This document shows, one piece after another, positions 1 to 12,454 of a DNA stretch of 64,000 nt. The notes below the pieces were generated by a model. It made no database searches. It saw only the letters and a list, made by a program, of their open reading frames with translations, and was not told the origin of the DNA. Within the stretch, counting starts at the first letter, position 1; each line of letters opens with the position of its first letter. The position numbers and the translations under genes were made by a program. This DNA is from Conchocele bisecta. Its lineage: Eukaryota; Mollusca; Bivalvia; Lucinida; Thyasiridae. The stretch lies in NCBI GenBank assembly GCA_029237695.1, contig CM055274.1, forward strand, positions 65,469,484 to 65,533,483, in the 5' to 3' direction.

Positions 1-3000
1 AGTGTAGGTAGTGTGACTCACCGTGACCAATGACACGATAAAGGAGTCTGGGGAGTGTAGGTAGTGTGACTCACCGGTGAACAAATGGCAAGGACAAAGG
101 AAAGGGGGGTATGGGAGTGATAGGTAGTGTGACTCCACCGTGACAATGACATTAATAAAGGAGTGTGGGAGTGTAGGTAGTGTGACTCACCGTGGACAAT
201 GAACAAGATAAAGGGATGGCGGCAGTGTATTGTAGTGTGAATCACTGTGACAGTGACAACAAATAAAGTGGAGGGCGGGGGGGAGTGTAGGTAGCGTGGA
301 CTCACAGTGGATAAATGACAAGATAAAATGAGTGTGGGGGAGTTGTAGGTAGTGTGACTTCACCAGTAACAAAATGACAAGATAAAGGAGTGGGTTGGGG
401 AGTGTAGGTATTGCGAATTCACCGTGACAATGACAAGATTAAAGGTGGGTGGGAGTGTAGGTAGCGGACTTCACCGAGACAATGACAAGATAAGAAAGGA
501 GGGGTGGGGAGTTGGGGGGTAGGTAGTGTGACTCACCGTGACAATGAAACAAGGTAAAGCGGAGGGTCGGGTTAGTGTAGGTAGAGTGACTCACCGTGGA
601 CAAATGACTAAAGGTAAAGGAGGGTGGTGGGAGTTTGTAGGTTAGTGTGACTCACCGTGACAATGGACAAGGATAAACGGAGGGTGGGCGGGAGTGTTAG
701 GTAGTGGTGAACTCACCGTGACAATGGAACAAGATAAAGGATGGGTTGGGAGTGTAGGTAGAGTGACTTCACCGTGACAATGGCAAGACAAAGGGAAAGG
801 GTGGGGAGTGTAGGTAGGCGCGGACTCACCGGGGTGGGGATAATACAAGATAAAGGAGGGTTGGAGTGGTACGGGTAGCGGACTTCACCGTGACAATGGC
901 AAGATAAAAAGCGGAGGGTGGGAGGTGTAGGTAGGCGTTAACTCACCTGTGACAATGACAATGATAAAGGTGGTTGGGGGTGGTAGGGGTGGGAGTGTAG
1001 GTAGCGTGACTCACCGTGACCAATGGACAAGATAAAGGAGGTGGGGGGGTGGGAGTGTAGGTAGCGTGAACTCACCTGGTGGACAAATGACAAGATAAAA
1101 GGAGGGTGGGGTGTAGGTAGGGGGGGGGGGGGGCATGACTCACCGTGACCAATGACAAGACAGGAGTGGGTGGGAGGCGTAGGTAGCCTGGACTAACGTT
1201 TGACAATGACCAAGATAAAGGAGGGTGGGGAGTGTAGGTAGTGTGGACTCACCGTGAAAAGAGAACAAGCATTAAAGGACGCGGGTGAGGGAGTGATAGG
1301 TAGCATGACTCACCGTCGACATTAAAAAGATAAAGGAGGGTGGGAGTGGTATGGAAGTGTAACACCACCAATGACAATGGACAGATAAAGGAGGGTGGGA
1401 GTGTAGGTAGTCCTGACTTCACCGTGACAATGGACAGATAAAGGAGGGTGGGTAAAAGTGGTAGGTTGTGGGTGGACTCACTGTGACAATGACAAGATTA
1501 AGGAGGGTGGGATAGGTGTTGTACTGTAACAACACATGGACAATGACAAGATAAACGGAGGGTGGGGGATTAGTGTAGGTAGTGTACTAACCATGACAAT
1601 TGGCAGACAAGGGAGGGCGGGAGTGTAGGTAGTGGACTCAAAAAACCGAATTGCCAATGACAAAGGATAAAGGGGGGAGGGTGTGAGTGTAGGTTAGTGT
1701 GAAAACTCACCGATGACAATGGACAAGATAAAGTGGAGGGTGAGGGTGTGTAGGTATGTTTGTGTACTCACCGTGACAATGACAAAGATAAGGGATGGAG
1801 TGTGGGCGGGTAGTAGTGTGAACACACCATGACAATGGACAAGATAAAGGAGGGTTGGGAGTGTAGGTTTGTTTGGTCCACCTCACCGTGACAATGGCAA
1901 GATAAAGGAGGGTGGGAGTGTAGGTAAGTGTGATCACCGTGACAATGCAGATAAAGGAGTGTGGAAGGGAAGTGTAGGTTTTTAGTGTGACTCACCGTGC
2001 AATGAAAGAAGATAAAGGAGGGTTGGAGTGTTGTTCTAAGTGGGTGGGACTCATCGTGGCCAATGGACAAGATAAAACAGGAGGGTGGGAGTGTAGTCTG
2101 TGAACTCACCGTGACAATGACAAGATAAAGGGAGTGTAAGGTTAGTGTGACTCCACGGGTGTGACAATGGCAAGACAAAGGAAGGGTGGGAGTGTAGGTA
2201 GTTGTGACTCACATGACAATGAGGGGGGGGGGGTCAAGATAAAGGAGTCTGGGAGTGTAGGTAGTGTGACTCACCGTGACAATGGCAAGACAAAGGAGGG
2301 TGGGAGTGTAGGTAGTGTGACTCACCGTGACAATGACAAGATAAAGGAGTGTAGGTAGTGTGACTCAACGTGACAATGGCAAGGCAAAGGAGGGTGGGAG
2401 TGTAGGTAGTGTGACTCACCGTGACAATGACAAGATAAAGGAGTCTGGGAGTGTAGGTAGTGTGACTCACCGTGACAATGGCAAGACAAAGGAGGGTGGG
2501 AGTGTAGGTAGTGTGATTCACCGTGACAATGACATGATAAAGGAGTGTGGGAGTGTAGGTAGTGTGACTCACCATAACAATGACAAGATAAAGGATGGCG
2601 GCAGTGTAGGTAGTGTGACTCACTGTGACAGCGACAACATAAAGGAGGGCGGGAGTGTAGGTAGCGTGACTCACAATGATAATGACAAGATAAATGAGTG
2701 TGGGAGTGTAGGTAGTGTGACTCACCATAACAATGACAAGATAAAGGAGTGTGGGAGTGTAGGTAGTGTGACTCACCGTGACAATGACATGATAAAGGAG
2801 GGTGGGAGTGTAGGTAGTGTGACTCACCGTGACAATGACAAGTAAAGGAGGGTGGGAGTGTAGGTAGCTGTGACTCACAACCGTGACAATGACAAGATTA
2901 AAGGAGGGTGGGAGTGTAGGTAGTGTGACTCACCGTGACATGACAGATAAAAAGGTAGGGTGAAAGATGGGAGTGTAGGTAGTGTGACTCACCGTGACTA

Positions 3001-6000
3001 AATGAGTTCAACCGATGATAAAGGAGGGTCTGGAGTGTAGGTAGTGTGACTCACCGTGACATGGCAATGACAAAGGAGGGTGGGAGTGTAGGTAGGAGTG
3101 TGACTCACCGTGACAATGACGATATAAAAAAGGAGTTGGGAGTGTTAGTAGTGTAGGTAGTGTACTCACCGTGACAATGGACAAGATAAAGGATGGCGGC
3201 AGTGGTATGTAGTGTGACTCACTGACTTTGACAGTGACAACTAAATGGAGGGCAAAGGAGTGTAGGTATTGCTGTGCCAATCATTCAGTGATAATGACAA
3301 GATAAATGAGTGTGGAAGTGTAGGTAGTGTGACTCACCATAACAATGACAAGATAAAGGAGTGTGGGAGTGTAGGTAGTGCGACTCACCGTGACAATGAC
3401 AAGATAAAGGAGGGTGGGAGTGTAGGTAGTGTGACTCACTGTGACAATGACAAGATAAAGGAGGGTGGGAGTGTATGTAGTGTAACACACCATGACAATG
3501 ACAAGATAAAGGAGGGTGGGAGTGTAGGTAGTGTGACTAACCATGACAATGGCAAGACAAGGGAGGGCGGGAGTGTAGGTAGTGTGACTCACCGAGCCAA
3601 TGACAAAATAAAGGAAAGGAGGGTCAAGTGTAGGAGTCCCCAAACCACCCGTGACAAATGGGATAAGGGATAAAGAATGGGTAGTGTATGGAATGTGACT
3701 CACCGTGACAATGGACAAAAAAAAGAGGGCGGTAAGTGTAAGGTAGGTCCTCACCAAAGGAAAATGACAATAAAAAGGAGGGTTGGGAAGTGAGTTAGTG
3801 ACGTCACCATAACAATGGCAAGATAAAGGAGGTGGGAGTGTAGGTAGTGCACTACACCGTGACAATGACAAGATAAAGGGTGTGGGAAGGTAGGTAGTGT
3901 GACTCACCCGTTGGACAATAAAAGATAAAGGGAGGGTGGAGTAGGTAGTGTGACTCACCGTGGACAATGACAAGATAAAAGGGAGGTGTGGGAGTGTAGT
4001 TAGTGTGACTCACCGCCGACAATGAAAAGATAAAGGAGGGAGGGTGGAGTAGGTAGTGTGACTCACCGTAGGACAATGCATGAACAAAGGAGGGTGGGAG
4101 TGGTAGGTAGTGTGACTCACCGTGACAATGACAAGATAAAGGAGGGTGGGAGTGTAGTAGGTGACTCACCGTGACAATGCAAGATAAAGGAGGGTGGGAG
4201 TGTAGTAGCTGTGACTCACCTGTGGACAATGACAAGATAAAAAAGGAGTGTAGGTAGTGTGACTCACCGTGACAATGCAAAGACACCTTGGAGAATAAAG
4301 GGGAGGGTGGGAGGTAGTAGTGACTCACAGTGCAATGACAAGACAGTGGTGGGAGTGTAGGTGTGTCCTGACTCACCGTTACAATGACAAGAAAAGGAAG
4401 GGTGGGAATTGTAAGGTAAGTGACAACCGTGACCATGGACAAGATAAATGAGGGGTGGGAGTGTAGGTAGTTACTGTGACTCACCGTGACAATGACAAGG
4501 CAAGATAAAGGAGTGTGAGGTAGAATGTGACTCACTCCCCGTGACAATGGCAAGACAAAGGTTAGGGTAAAGGGGCGGGAGTGTAGGTAGTGTGACTCAC
4601 AACCGTGACAATGACAAGATAAATTGGAGTCTGGGAGTGTATGGTAGTGTGACTCACCAGCCAATGACAAAAAAAGGAGGGTGGGATGTTAGGTAAGTGT
4701 GCCTCACCTGACAAATGACAGGGTAAAAAGGGAGTGGGAGTGTAGGGAGTGTGACTCACCGTAGGTACAAATGAATGTAAAGGAGAATTATAGGTAGTGG
4801 TAGGTAGTGTGACTCACGTGACAATGACTAAGACAAAGGATGGGGTGGGCAATAGTGTAGGTAGTGTGACTCACCGGACAAAGGCAAGATAAAGAGGGTT
4901 GGGAGTGGTAAGGTTACTGTGACTCAACCCGTAACAATGACCAAAGAAAAGGGGAGAGGGGGGCAGTGTAGGTAGTGTGACTCAACAGACAAAAAGCAAA
5001 CACCGGAAAATCGGGAGGTGTGGGAGTGTAGGTAGTGAGACTCACCTTGAACCAATGACAAAAAGGGATGGTTGGGAGTGTAGGTAGTGGACTCACCGTG
5101 ACAATGGCAAGAAAAGGAGGGGGGAGTGTAAGGTAGTGTGAACTCACCGTACAATGACAAATAAAGGAGGGGGGGTAGGTGGTGACCCTCAACGTTGGGG
5201 GAATCAAGAAAAGGAGGGGGGGTGTAAGTGTAGTGTGGAACTCCCTAACAATGACAAGATAAAGGAGTTGGGAGGTGTAGGTAGGGACCACCGTGGACAA
5301 ATGGCAAGAAAAGGAGGGTGGGAGTGTAGGTATGTGACACCGTGACAATGACAAGAAAAAGGATTGGGTGGGAAGTGTATAGGGACTCCACCTACAATGA
5401 CAAGTAAAGGAGGGGGGAGTGTAGGTAGTGTGGACCACCTTGAACAAGACAAATAAAGGAGGGGGGGAGTGTAGGTAGGTGACCAACCTGATAATACAAG
5501 ATAAAAGGAGGGTGGGAGTGTAGGTAGTGTGACCACCCTAACAATGCAAGAAAAGGGAGGGGGGAAGTGTAGGTAGGACTCACCGTGACAAGAAGATTAA
5601 AGGAGGGTGGGAGTGTAGTAGGGTGACTCCACCGGACAATGGCAAGGTAAAAGGAGGTGGGATGTAGGGAGTTAACTCACCGTGACAATGACAAGATAAA
5701 AGGAGGGGGGGGGGGTGTGTAGGTGACTCACCCGGCCAATGACAAATAAAGGAGGGGGAGTGAAGGTAGGTGGACCTCAAACCTTGACAATACAAGATAA
5801 AGAGGGTGGGAGTGTAGGTAGTGGACCACCTGACAATGGCAAACAAAAGGAGGGAGTGGGTTAGGTAGGTGGACCCACCGTGACAATGACAAAATAAAAG
5901 GAGGGTGGGAATTTGGTAGGAGTTTGACTCACCGTGCAATGACAAGAATAAAGGAGGGGGGAGTGTAATAAGTGAACTTACGTGACATGACAACATAAAG

Positions 6001-7079
6001 AGGGCGGGAGTGTAGGAAGCGTGACTCACAAGTGAAATGGCAAATAAAGGAGGGTGGATGTAGTATGTGACTCACCATAACAAATTGACAAGATAAAGGA
6101 GGGTGGAGTGTACGTATGCACTCCCCTGACAATGACAAGAAAAAGAGGGTAGGGAGTTGTAGGTATGGACTCACCGAGACAATGACAAATAAAAGGAGGG
6201 TGGGAGTGTAGGAAAGTGGGACTTCCACCGTGACAATGGCAAGTAAAGGAGGGTGGGCGTGTAGGTAGGTGAACTCACGTACAATGAAACAAATAAAGGG
6301 AGGGGGGGAGTGTAGGTAGGTGACTCACCTGAATGAACAAGATAAAAGGAGGGTGGGAGTGTAGGTAGGTGTGGAACCACCGTGACAATGGGCAAGAAAA
6401 GGAGGTGGGAGTGGAAGGTAGCGACTCACGTGAAATGACAAAAAAGAGGGTGGGGAAATAGTAGCTGACTCACCGAGACAATGCAAGATAAAGGAGGGGG
6501 AAGTGTAGGTAGCGAACTCACTGTGACAATGAACAAAAAAAGGAAGGGGGGGGGAGTGTAGGTAGCATGACTTCACAATGACAAGAAAAGGAGGGTGGTG
6601 GAGTGGAAGGTATGTGACTCACCTTGACAAAGCAAGATAAAGGGGGGTGGGAGTGTAGGTAAGGACACCCAGAACAATGACAAGACAAAGGAGGGGGGTA
6701 GGGTGGTAGGTGTGACTCACCGTGACAATGACAAGATAAAGGAGGGTTGGAGTGTAGGTATGTGGACTCCACCGGACAAATTGCAAAGATAAAGGAGGGG
6801 TGGGAGTGGAAGGAGCTGACTTACAGTGACAAAGACAAGACAGGAGTGGTGGGAGTGTAGGTAGGTGACTCACCTGACGAATGAGCAAATAGGGTAGTGG
6901 GAGTGTAGGTAGCGTGACTCACTAGTGACAATGACAAGACAAAGGAGTGGGCGGGAGTGGTATGTAGCGTGGACGCACTGTGACAATTGGACAAGTAAAG
7001 GATGTGGGATTGTAGGTAGCGTGACTCACAGTGACAATGACAAGACAGGAGTGGGCGGGAGTGTATGTAGATGACTCAC
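1..7079 (-). repeat. 51-bp minisatellite A, built around an ILK 5' splice site
   Basis: This is a tandem array of about 135-140 units with a period of 51 bp; a clean unit is 2401-2451. Read on the minus strand (the ILK sense), every unit contains a splice-donor-like CACG/GTGAGTCAC. The first unit is continuous with the real donor of the exon at 7080-7201. Clean units occur at about 2160-2880 and 3290-3600. Elsewhere units vary by many one-base insertions and deletions, which looks partly like assembly noise. Because 51 is divisible by three, long open frames run through the clean blocks on both strands; they are not genes. Confidence 0.93.
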
Positions 7080-7201
7080 CATGACATGCCGGCTGGTGAG
7101 GACAAGGCTGGGTACGGATGGCTCCAGGCTGTGCAGGAACTCCATACCACGGGCAATGTCAATGGCAAACCTCAACGCCTGGTTCTGGTCCACAACAATA
7201 C
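7080..7201 (-). CDS. ILK: Integrin-linked kinase, internal exon (pseudokinase domain, middle)
   Basis: This is a 122-bp exon of the ILK pseudokinase, the adaptor that links integrin tails to actin together with PINCH and parvin at focal adhesions. The minus strand has an acceptor (TTGATTTTGCAG) before 7201 and a donor (G/GTGAGT) after 7080. The exon reads [20 protein letters not shown], followed by [20 protein letters not shown] and M. This corresponds to the alpha-E helix and the degraded catalytic loop of ILK: the HRD triad of active kinases is missing, which is an ILK hallmark. It begins with two bases that complete the glycine codon opened by the exon at 28780-28901, giving a perfect phase match across a 21.6-kb intron. 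It ends in phase 0 after ATG. Later exons must lie left of the window. An unbroken frame and good splice sites argue for a live gene. Confidence 0.9.
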
Positions 7202-8460
7202 CTGCAAAATCAACATGACACTTCACTCTTTCACCCCTAAATACATGGCATAGACTGATTCATGCTAATTTTCGGTCTTGTGTAGTAAATGTAGTAGAAA
7301 TATATTTTCAACAACAATTTTTAACAAGAACACCACTAACGGCATGTATCCCTGTGATGGCTAGATGATAAGCATGCACATGAAATGTCAAGACAAATAT
7401 TCACATGGTAAATGAAAGAAGTTATAGGAGCATAGAGAAACACACATGCATATATTGACACGCATGCGTGTGACGGGGAATAATAACATGGATGATGATA
7501 AATATGCACATGAAATTTCAAGTGAATAGATTATACGATAAGAAAATACAGTAGAAGATCAATCTCTCGAACAGGTCTCTGTCGAACACTCCAAAAAATT
7601 TGAACTTGTCCTGTGGTCCTGACAAATTTCCCTATATAAATCCTACATTTTTTTACCTAAAATTCGAACTGCGACAAAGTCGAACTCTCGAACTGAAGTC
7701 ACAGTCCCTTGGTCAGTCAATCAACGTAAAGTGCTATTGATAGCTCATACAGGTAAGTCTGTCGCCAGCTGATCTGTTTGCCTAATAAGGTGTGAATATC
7801 ACGATTGATGGTCTCTTTGATTTGTTTTACTTGACAGGTGGTGACATGAAATCACGAATTTAAAAATTAAACAGCGTTAATTCCACGTCAAGATGACCAC
7901 GATAATTAATTAATTTGAACAAAATTTGCCTTTAAATATTTAATTGAATTTTAACTGTCACATCAGTGAATTATGAGTGATTAACTTATTTTTTGTTGCG
8001 TTGGTCGAATGAACTGTGAGTGAACGACGTAAAGCACTATTTTCCGGATAAAACAGCCAAATTCGAATGACTGTTTACACTCAATAAATTATGTGCTGCG
8101 ACATTACTCACCCATAATAAACAAGCGTTCTATTTTTAGAAATATTCTTGGAATATGACGTTTTAATATGAAGGGACATGTCCGTATTTATATTCCTGAG
8201 TGACGAATGTTTAGAAAATAATATTCCGTCTTTAACATTTTTAAATGCCAAATTGTGCAATTTTGTTTTAAATTTTATTTGTACATTTTGTATATTTAAT
8301 AAACAAGTGTGCTATTTATAGACACATTCTTGGAATATGATGTTTCGCACCTGTCTACTTTCGTTTATTGAATGCTATTTTAAGCCGATCTTTTGCAAAC
8401 ACTTTACTGCTTGTGTATGCAAAATGATCTGTGATAAAAAAACATTCATTAGCAATAACC
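7202..8460. other. Intron sequence without a recognisable gene
   Basis: AT-rich intronic DNA of ILK. I see no exon, RNA gene or clear mobile element here. A short stretch at 7565-7720 is rich in TCGAAC words (CTCTCGAACAGG, TCGAACTCTCGAACTG), which may be a degenerate dispersed repeat. Confidence 0.6.
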
Positions 8461-8940
8461 AGATGGCCAGGGCCCGCATGTCGAGCCTACCGAGGCATTT
8501 GATGGTCTCAGAGTGTATTTATTTGAAGTTTGAATTAAGGGTTGTGGAGATATAAGGTATGTAAAAGCTTTAACGCAAATTTTAAAGTCATTTGACCTTG
8601 ATCTTAGGCATGTGGGCCGCATGGGTGGGCTATAGAATGAAAATATGGATGATAATAAAGAATTATTTGAAGTTTGAAGTAAATCAGAGTAAGTGTTGTG
8701 GAGATATAAAACTTTAACAGAAATTTCAAAGTCATTTGACCTTGACCTTGGGCATGTGGACCACATGGGCAGGCTATAGAATGAAAATATGGATGATGAA
8801 TAAGAAGTATTGGATGTTGGAAGTAAATCGGAGTAAGTGTTGTGGAGATATAAGGTATGTAAAAACTTTAACACAAATTTCAAAGCCATTTGCAGCCAAA
8901 GAAAACGAGGCATTTTTGATTATAAGCCGTTTAGCCGAGC
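8461..8940. repeat. Tandem repeat, about 160-bp units (LINE/SINE-tail-like family)
   Basis: Three degenerate units share the words CATTTGACCTTGA, GGGCATGTGG, TATAGAATGAAAATATGGAT and GTTGTGGAGATATAA. The same words recur in the arrays at 15720-16420, 29510-29640, 30710-30840 and 63400-63540, so this is one dispersed family. It opens with a GGGCCCGCATGTCGAGCC block that is related to the blocks at 12462 and 62255. No coding potential. Confidence 0.75.
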
Positions 8941-8959
8941 GTTAAGGTTTCAAACGCAT

Positions 8960-10756
8960 CAAGTCTGTGACCTTGACCCTGGGCATAGTGTGATAATCCA
9001 TGCATCGGTGTAGAAGATATAGAGTGGAAGGGAATTTCAATAGGTTTGACCTTTGACCTTCAACTGTGACCTTGACCTTGGACGTAGGTTCGTGGTTATT
9101 GATCGCGACACACCTTCTCATCATGAGAAACATTTGTGCCAAGCCATTTGATAATCCATGCATCGGTGTAGAAGATATAGAGCGGAAGGGAATTTCAATA
9201 GGTTTGACCTTTGACCTTCAACTGTGACCTTGAACGTAGGTGCGTGGTTAGCAATTTGATAATCCATGCATCGGTGTAGAAGATAAAGAGCGGAAGGCAA
9301 TTTCAATAGGTTTGACCTTTGACCTTCAACTGTGACCTTGACCTTGGACGTAGGTGCATGGTTATTGATCGTGACACACCTTCTCATCATGAGAAACATT
9401 TGTGCCAAGCCATTTGATAATCCATGCATCGGTGCAGAAGATATAGTGCGGAAGGGAATTTCAATAGGTTTGACCTTTGACCTTCAACAGTGACCTTGAC
9501 CTTGGACGTAGGTGCGTGGTTATTGATCGCGACACACCTTCTCATCAAGCGAAACATTTGTGCCAAGCCATTTGGGAATTTCAATATTTTTGACCTTTGA
9601 CCTTCAACTGTGACCTTGACCTTGTACGTAGGTGCGTGGTTATTGATCGTGACACACCTTCTCATCATGAGAAACATTTGTGTCAAGCCATTTGATAATC
9701 CATGCATCGGTGTAGAAGATATAGAGCGGAAGGGAATTTCAATAGGTTTGACCTTTGACCTTCAACTGTGACCTTGACCTTGGACTTAGTTGCGTGGTTA
9801 TTAATCGCGACACACCTTCTCATCATGAGAAACATTTGTGCCAAGCCAGTTGATAATCCATGCATCGGTGTAGAAGATATAGAGCGGAAGGGAATTTCAA
9901 TAGGTTTGACCTTTGACCTTCAACTGTGACCTTGGACGTAGGTGCGTGGTTAGCAATTTGATAATCCATGCATCGGTGTAGAAAATATAGAGCGGAAAGG
10001 TATTTCAATAGGTTTGACCTTTGACCTTCAACTGTGACCTTGACCTTGGACGTAGGTGCGTGGTTATTGATCGTGACACACCTTCTCATCATGAGAAACA
10101 TTTGTGCCAAGCCATTTGATAATCCATGCATCGGTGCAGAAGATATAGTGCGGAAGGGAATTTCAATAGGTTTGACCTTTGACCTTCAACAGTGACCTTG
10201 ACCTTGGACGTAGGTGCGTGGTTATTGATCGCGACACACCTTCTCATCATGAGAAACATTTGTGCCAAGCCATTTGGGAATTTCAATATTTTTGACCTTT
10301 GACCTTCAACTGTGACCTTGACCTTGTACGTAGGTGCGTGATTATTGATCGTGACACACCTTCTCATCATGAGAAACATTTGTGTCAAGCCATTTGATAA
10401 TCCATGCATCGGTGTAGAAGATATAGAGCGGAAGGGAATTTCAATAGGTTTGACCTTTGACCTGCAACTGTGACCTTGACCTTGGACTTAGGTGCGTGGT
10501 TATTGATCGCGACACACCTTCTCATCATGAGAAACATTTGTGCCAAGCCATTTGATAATCCATGCATCGGTGTAGAAGACATAGAGCGGAAGGGAATTTC
10601 AATAGGTTTGACCTTTGACCTTCAACTGTGACCTTGACCTTGGACGTAGGTGCGTGGTTATTGATCGCGACACACCTTCTCATCATGAGAAACATTTGTG
10701 CCATGCCATTTGATAATCCATGCATGGGTGTAGAAGATATAGAGCGGAAGGGAATT
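8960..10756. repeat. Tandem repeat, about 150-160-bp units with ACCTTTGACCTTCAACTGTG core
   Basis: About a dozen units repeat TGATAATCCATGCATCGGTG, GAAGATATAGAGCGGAAGGG, TTTGACCTTTGACCTTCAAC and TCATCATGAGAAACATTTGT. Some units are shortened by internal deletion (for example 9240-9255 and 9940-9960), and the same short-long order occurs twice (9120-9710 and 9820-10410). This suggests duplication of a multi-unit block. Frames on the minus strand are by-products of the repetition. Confidence 0.85.
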
Positions 10757-10852
10757 TCCAACAGACCGACCGACAGACCGACAGACCGACAGACCGATTG
10801 ACATGCTGACTCCTATATACCCCCAACAAACTTTGTTTGTGGGGGTATAATT
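10757..10852. repeat. Terminal (ACCGACAG)n tract and hairpin of a dispersed element
   Basis: A short GACAGACCGACAGACCGAC tract is followed by a hairpin at 10819-10846 (arms ACCCCCAACAAA / TTTGTTTGTGGGGGT). This arrangement ends the preceding tandem array. It resembles the 3' termini of dispersed retroelement or Helitron-type repeats of marine invertebrates; the class is inferred. Confidence 0.55.
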
Positions 10853-11370
10853 ATAACAAATTTCCCTCAAAGTTAAGTTTATAACACACTAAGGTGATCA
10901 CGACATTGAGAGTTAGCGGAGGTATGACTGTCGTGGATTTGTCACAGCATGATAGAGAATCATTAGAGAAAGGCATGTGTGAAATATCAAGAAATGGAAC
11001 AAAAGGAAACAGAAAGTATAACAAATTTCCCTCGAGGTTAAGTTTATGAATGCACTATGTTTGTGACCTTCACCTTGGGGTTAGCGAGGGTATGATGGTC
11101 GTGGATTTGTCACAGCATGACATAGATCATTAGAGGAAGACATGTGTGAAATATCAAGACGGTTGGTGAAAGGAAACAGAAATTATAACAAATTTCCCTC
11201 AAGGTTAAGTTTATGAATGCACTAAGATTGTGACCTTGACCTTGGGGTTAACAGGGGTATGACGGTCGTGGTCTTGTCACAGCATGATAGTGAATCATTA
11301 GTGAAAGACATGTGTGAAATATCAATACGTTTGGTGAAAGGAAACAGAAATTATAACAAATTCCCCCAAG
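10853..11370. repeat. Tandem repeat, three units of about 165 bp
   Basis: Three units share TAACAAATTTCCCTC, AAGTTTATGAATGCACTA, GTGACCTTGACCTTGGGG, TCGTGGATTTGTCACAGCAT and GACATGTGTGAAATATCAA. A related single unit with the same GTCACAGCAT and GTGAAATAT words lies at 19300-19430. Non-coding. Confidence 0.75.
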
Positions 11371-11735
11371 TTTAAATTTTCAAATTTTTGAAGATGGACG
11401 GATGGATGAATACGCTGAATACACGCATGAGAACAGAGGTTCACAAAATCAGCTGAAATCTTGACCGGAGTCAAGGGGGCCGACTGGCCCGTTGCGGGTC
11501 CAGAGCAGCGCCCTGTGTCTGGGGGTCTAGGTGGGAGGCTTTGTCCCCTGGCCGAAAATGGATTTTAGAACATTCTAAAATGCACTAGAATGCACTGCAT
11601 GCTTTTTTAAGAAATTATTCATAAGAAAGTAATATACAAGAATTCCGCCATGAAAGCGGTGTTGCGCCTGCCCAGGCATTTGAACGTAACATGATCATGG
11701 GCATGTGCTAAAGTAAGCATCACGAAAACTGTCAG
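11371..11735. other. Spacer between repeat arrays
   Basis: No gene seen. It includes TGGATGGATGAATACGC and a GC-richer stretch (11480-11550), then a CAAGAATTCCGCCATGAAAG block that recurs at 16646-16690 at the edge of another array. Confidence 0.45.
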
Positions 11736-12420
11736 AGAAATGCATGCTTAAAACACGAAAAAGGTCAAGGTTGAAGAAACTTGGCGGCATGAGTATGTTC
11801 CAAATACTTACATGTATCAAGTGTCCAAATATTGAAGCAATCCATCAAATTAAATTAATGTTATATGATGATGAAGAAACTAGTACAAACTTGTTGACGC
11901 AAACAAAAGGTGTTTCAGCAACATGTCAAGATAATAAAGGTCAAGGTCATGTTATTGGCGACATGAGGGTGTTCCGAATGCTCACATGCATCAAGTGTCA
12001 AAATATTGAAACAATCTGTTAAGTAATATTAAAGTTATATCATGATGAAGAAACTTGTACAAACATTTTGACGCAAAAAAAATGGCTAAGTGTTTCCGCA
12101 AACAAATGTGAAGGTAAAGAAGGTCAAGGTCATGTTAATGGCAGCATGAGTGTGTTCCGAATGCTCACATATATCAAGTGTCCAAATATAAAAGCAATGT
12201 GTCAAGTAATATAAAAGTTATACCATGATGAAGAAGCTTGTACAAACTTTTTGACACAAAAGAATGGCCAAGTGTTTCCGCAAAATTGTGAAGGTAAATA
12301 AGGTCAAGGTCATGTTAATGGTGGCATGATCGTGTTCCTGATGCTCACATGTATCAAGTGTTCAAATATTGAAGCAATACCATGATGACAAAGCTTGTAC
12401 ATACTTTTTGACATTTCGGA
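11736..12420. repeat. Tandem repeat, about 180-bp units (AAGGTCAAGGTCATGTTAAT family)
   Basis: Four units start near 11760, 11937, 12118 and 12297 and share GTGTTCCGAATGCTCACAT, ATCAAGTGTCCAAATATTGA and ATGATGAAGAAACTTGTACA. Further units of the same family lie at 16890-17215. Non-coding. Confidence 0.8.
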
Positions 12421-12454
12421 CGATGACGACGGAAAAAGTGGCGACTATAATCAA

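Noticed and set aside
2234..2878. Long open frames with a 17-residue repeat on both strands
   Set aside because: The 51-bp minisatellite unit is divisible by three, so clean units stay open in several frames. There is no start context, and the region is intronic to ILK.
7080..7201. Processed ILK pseudogene fragment
   Set aside because: Both exons have proper acceptor and donor sites, matching phases and no frame break, and are separated by intron rather than fused.
8942..10870. Repeated MHGLSNGLAQMFLMMRRC frames
   Set aside because: Tandem 150-bp repeat translated on the minus strand; lengths and ends follow repeat boundaries, not gene structure.
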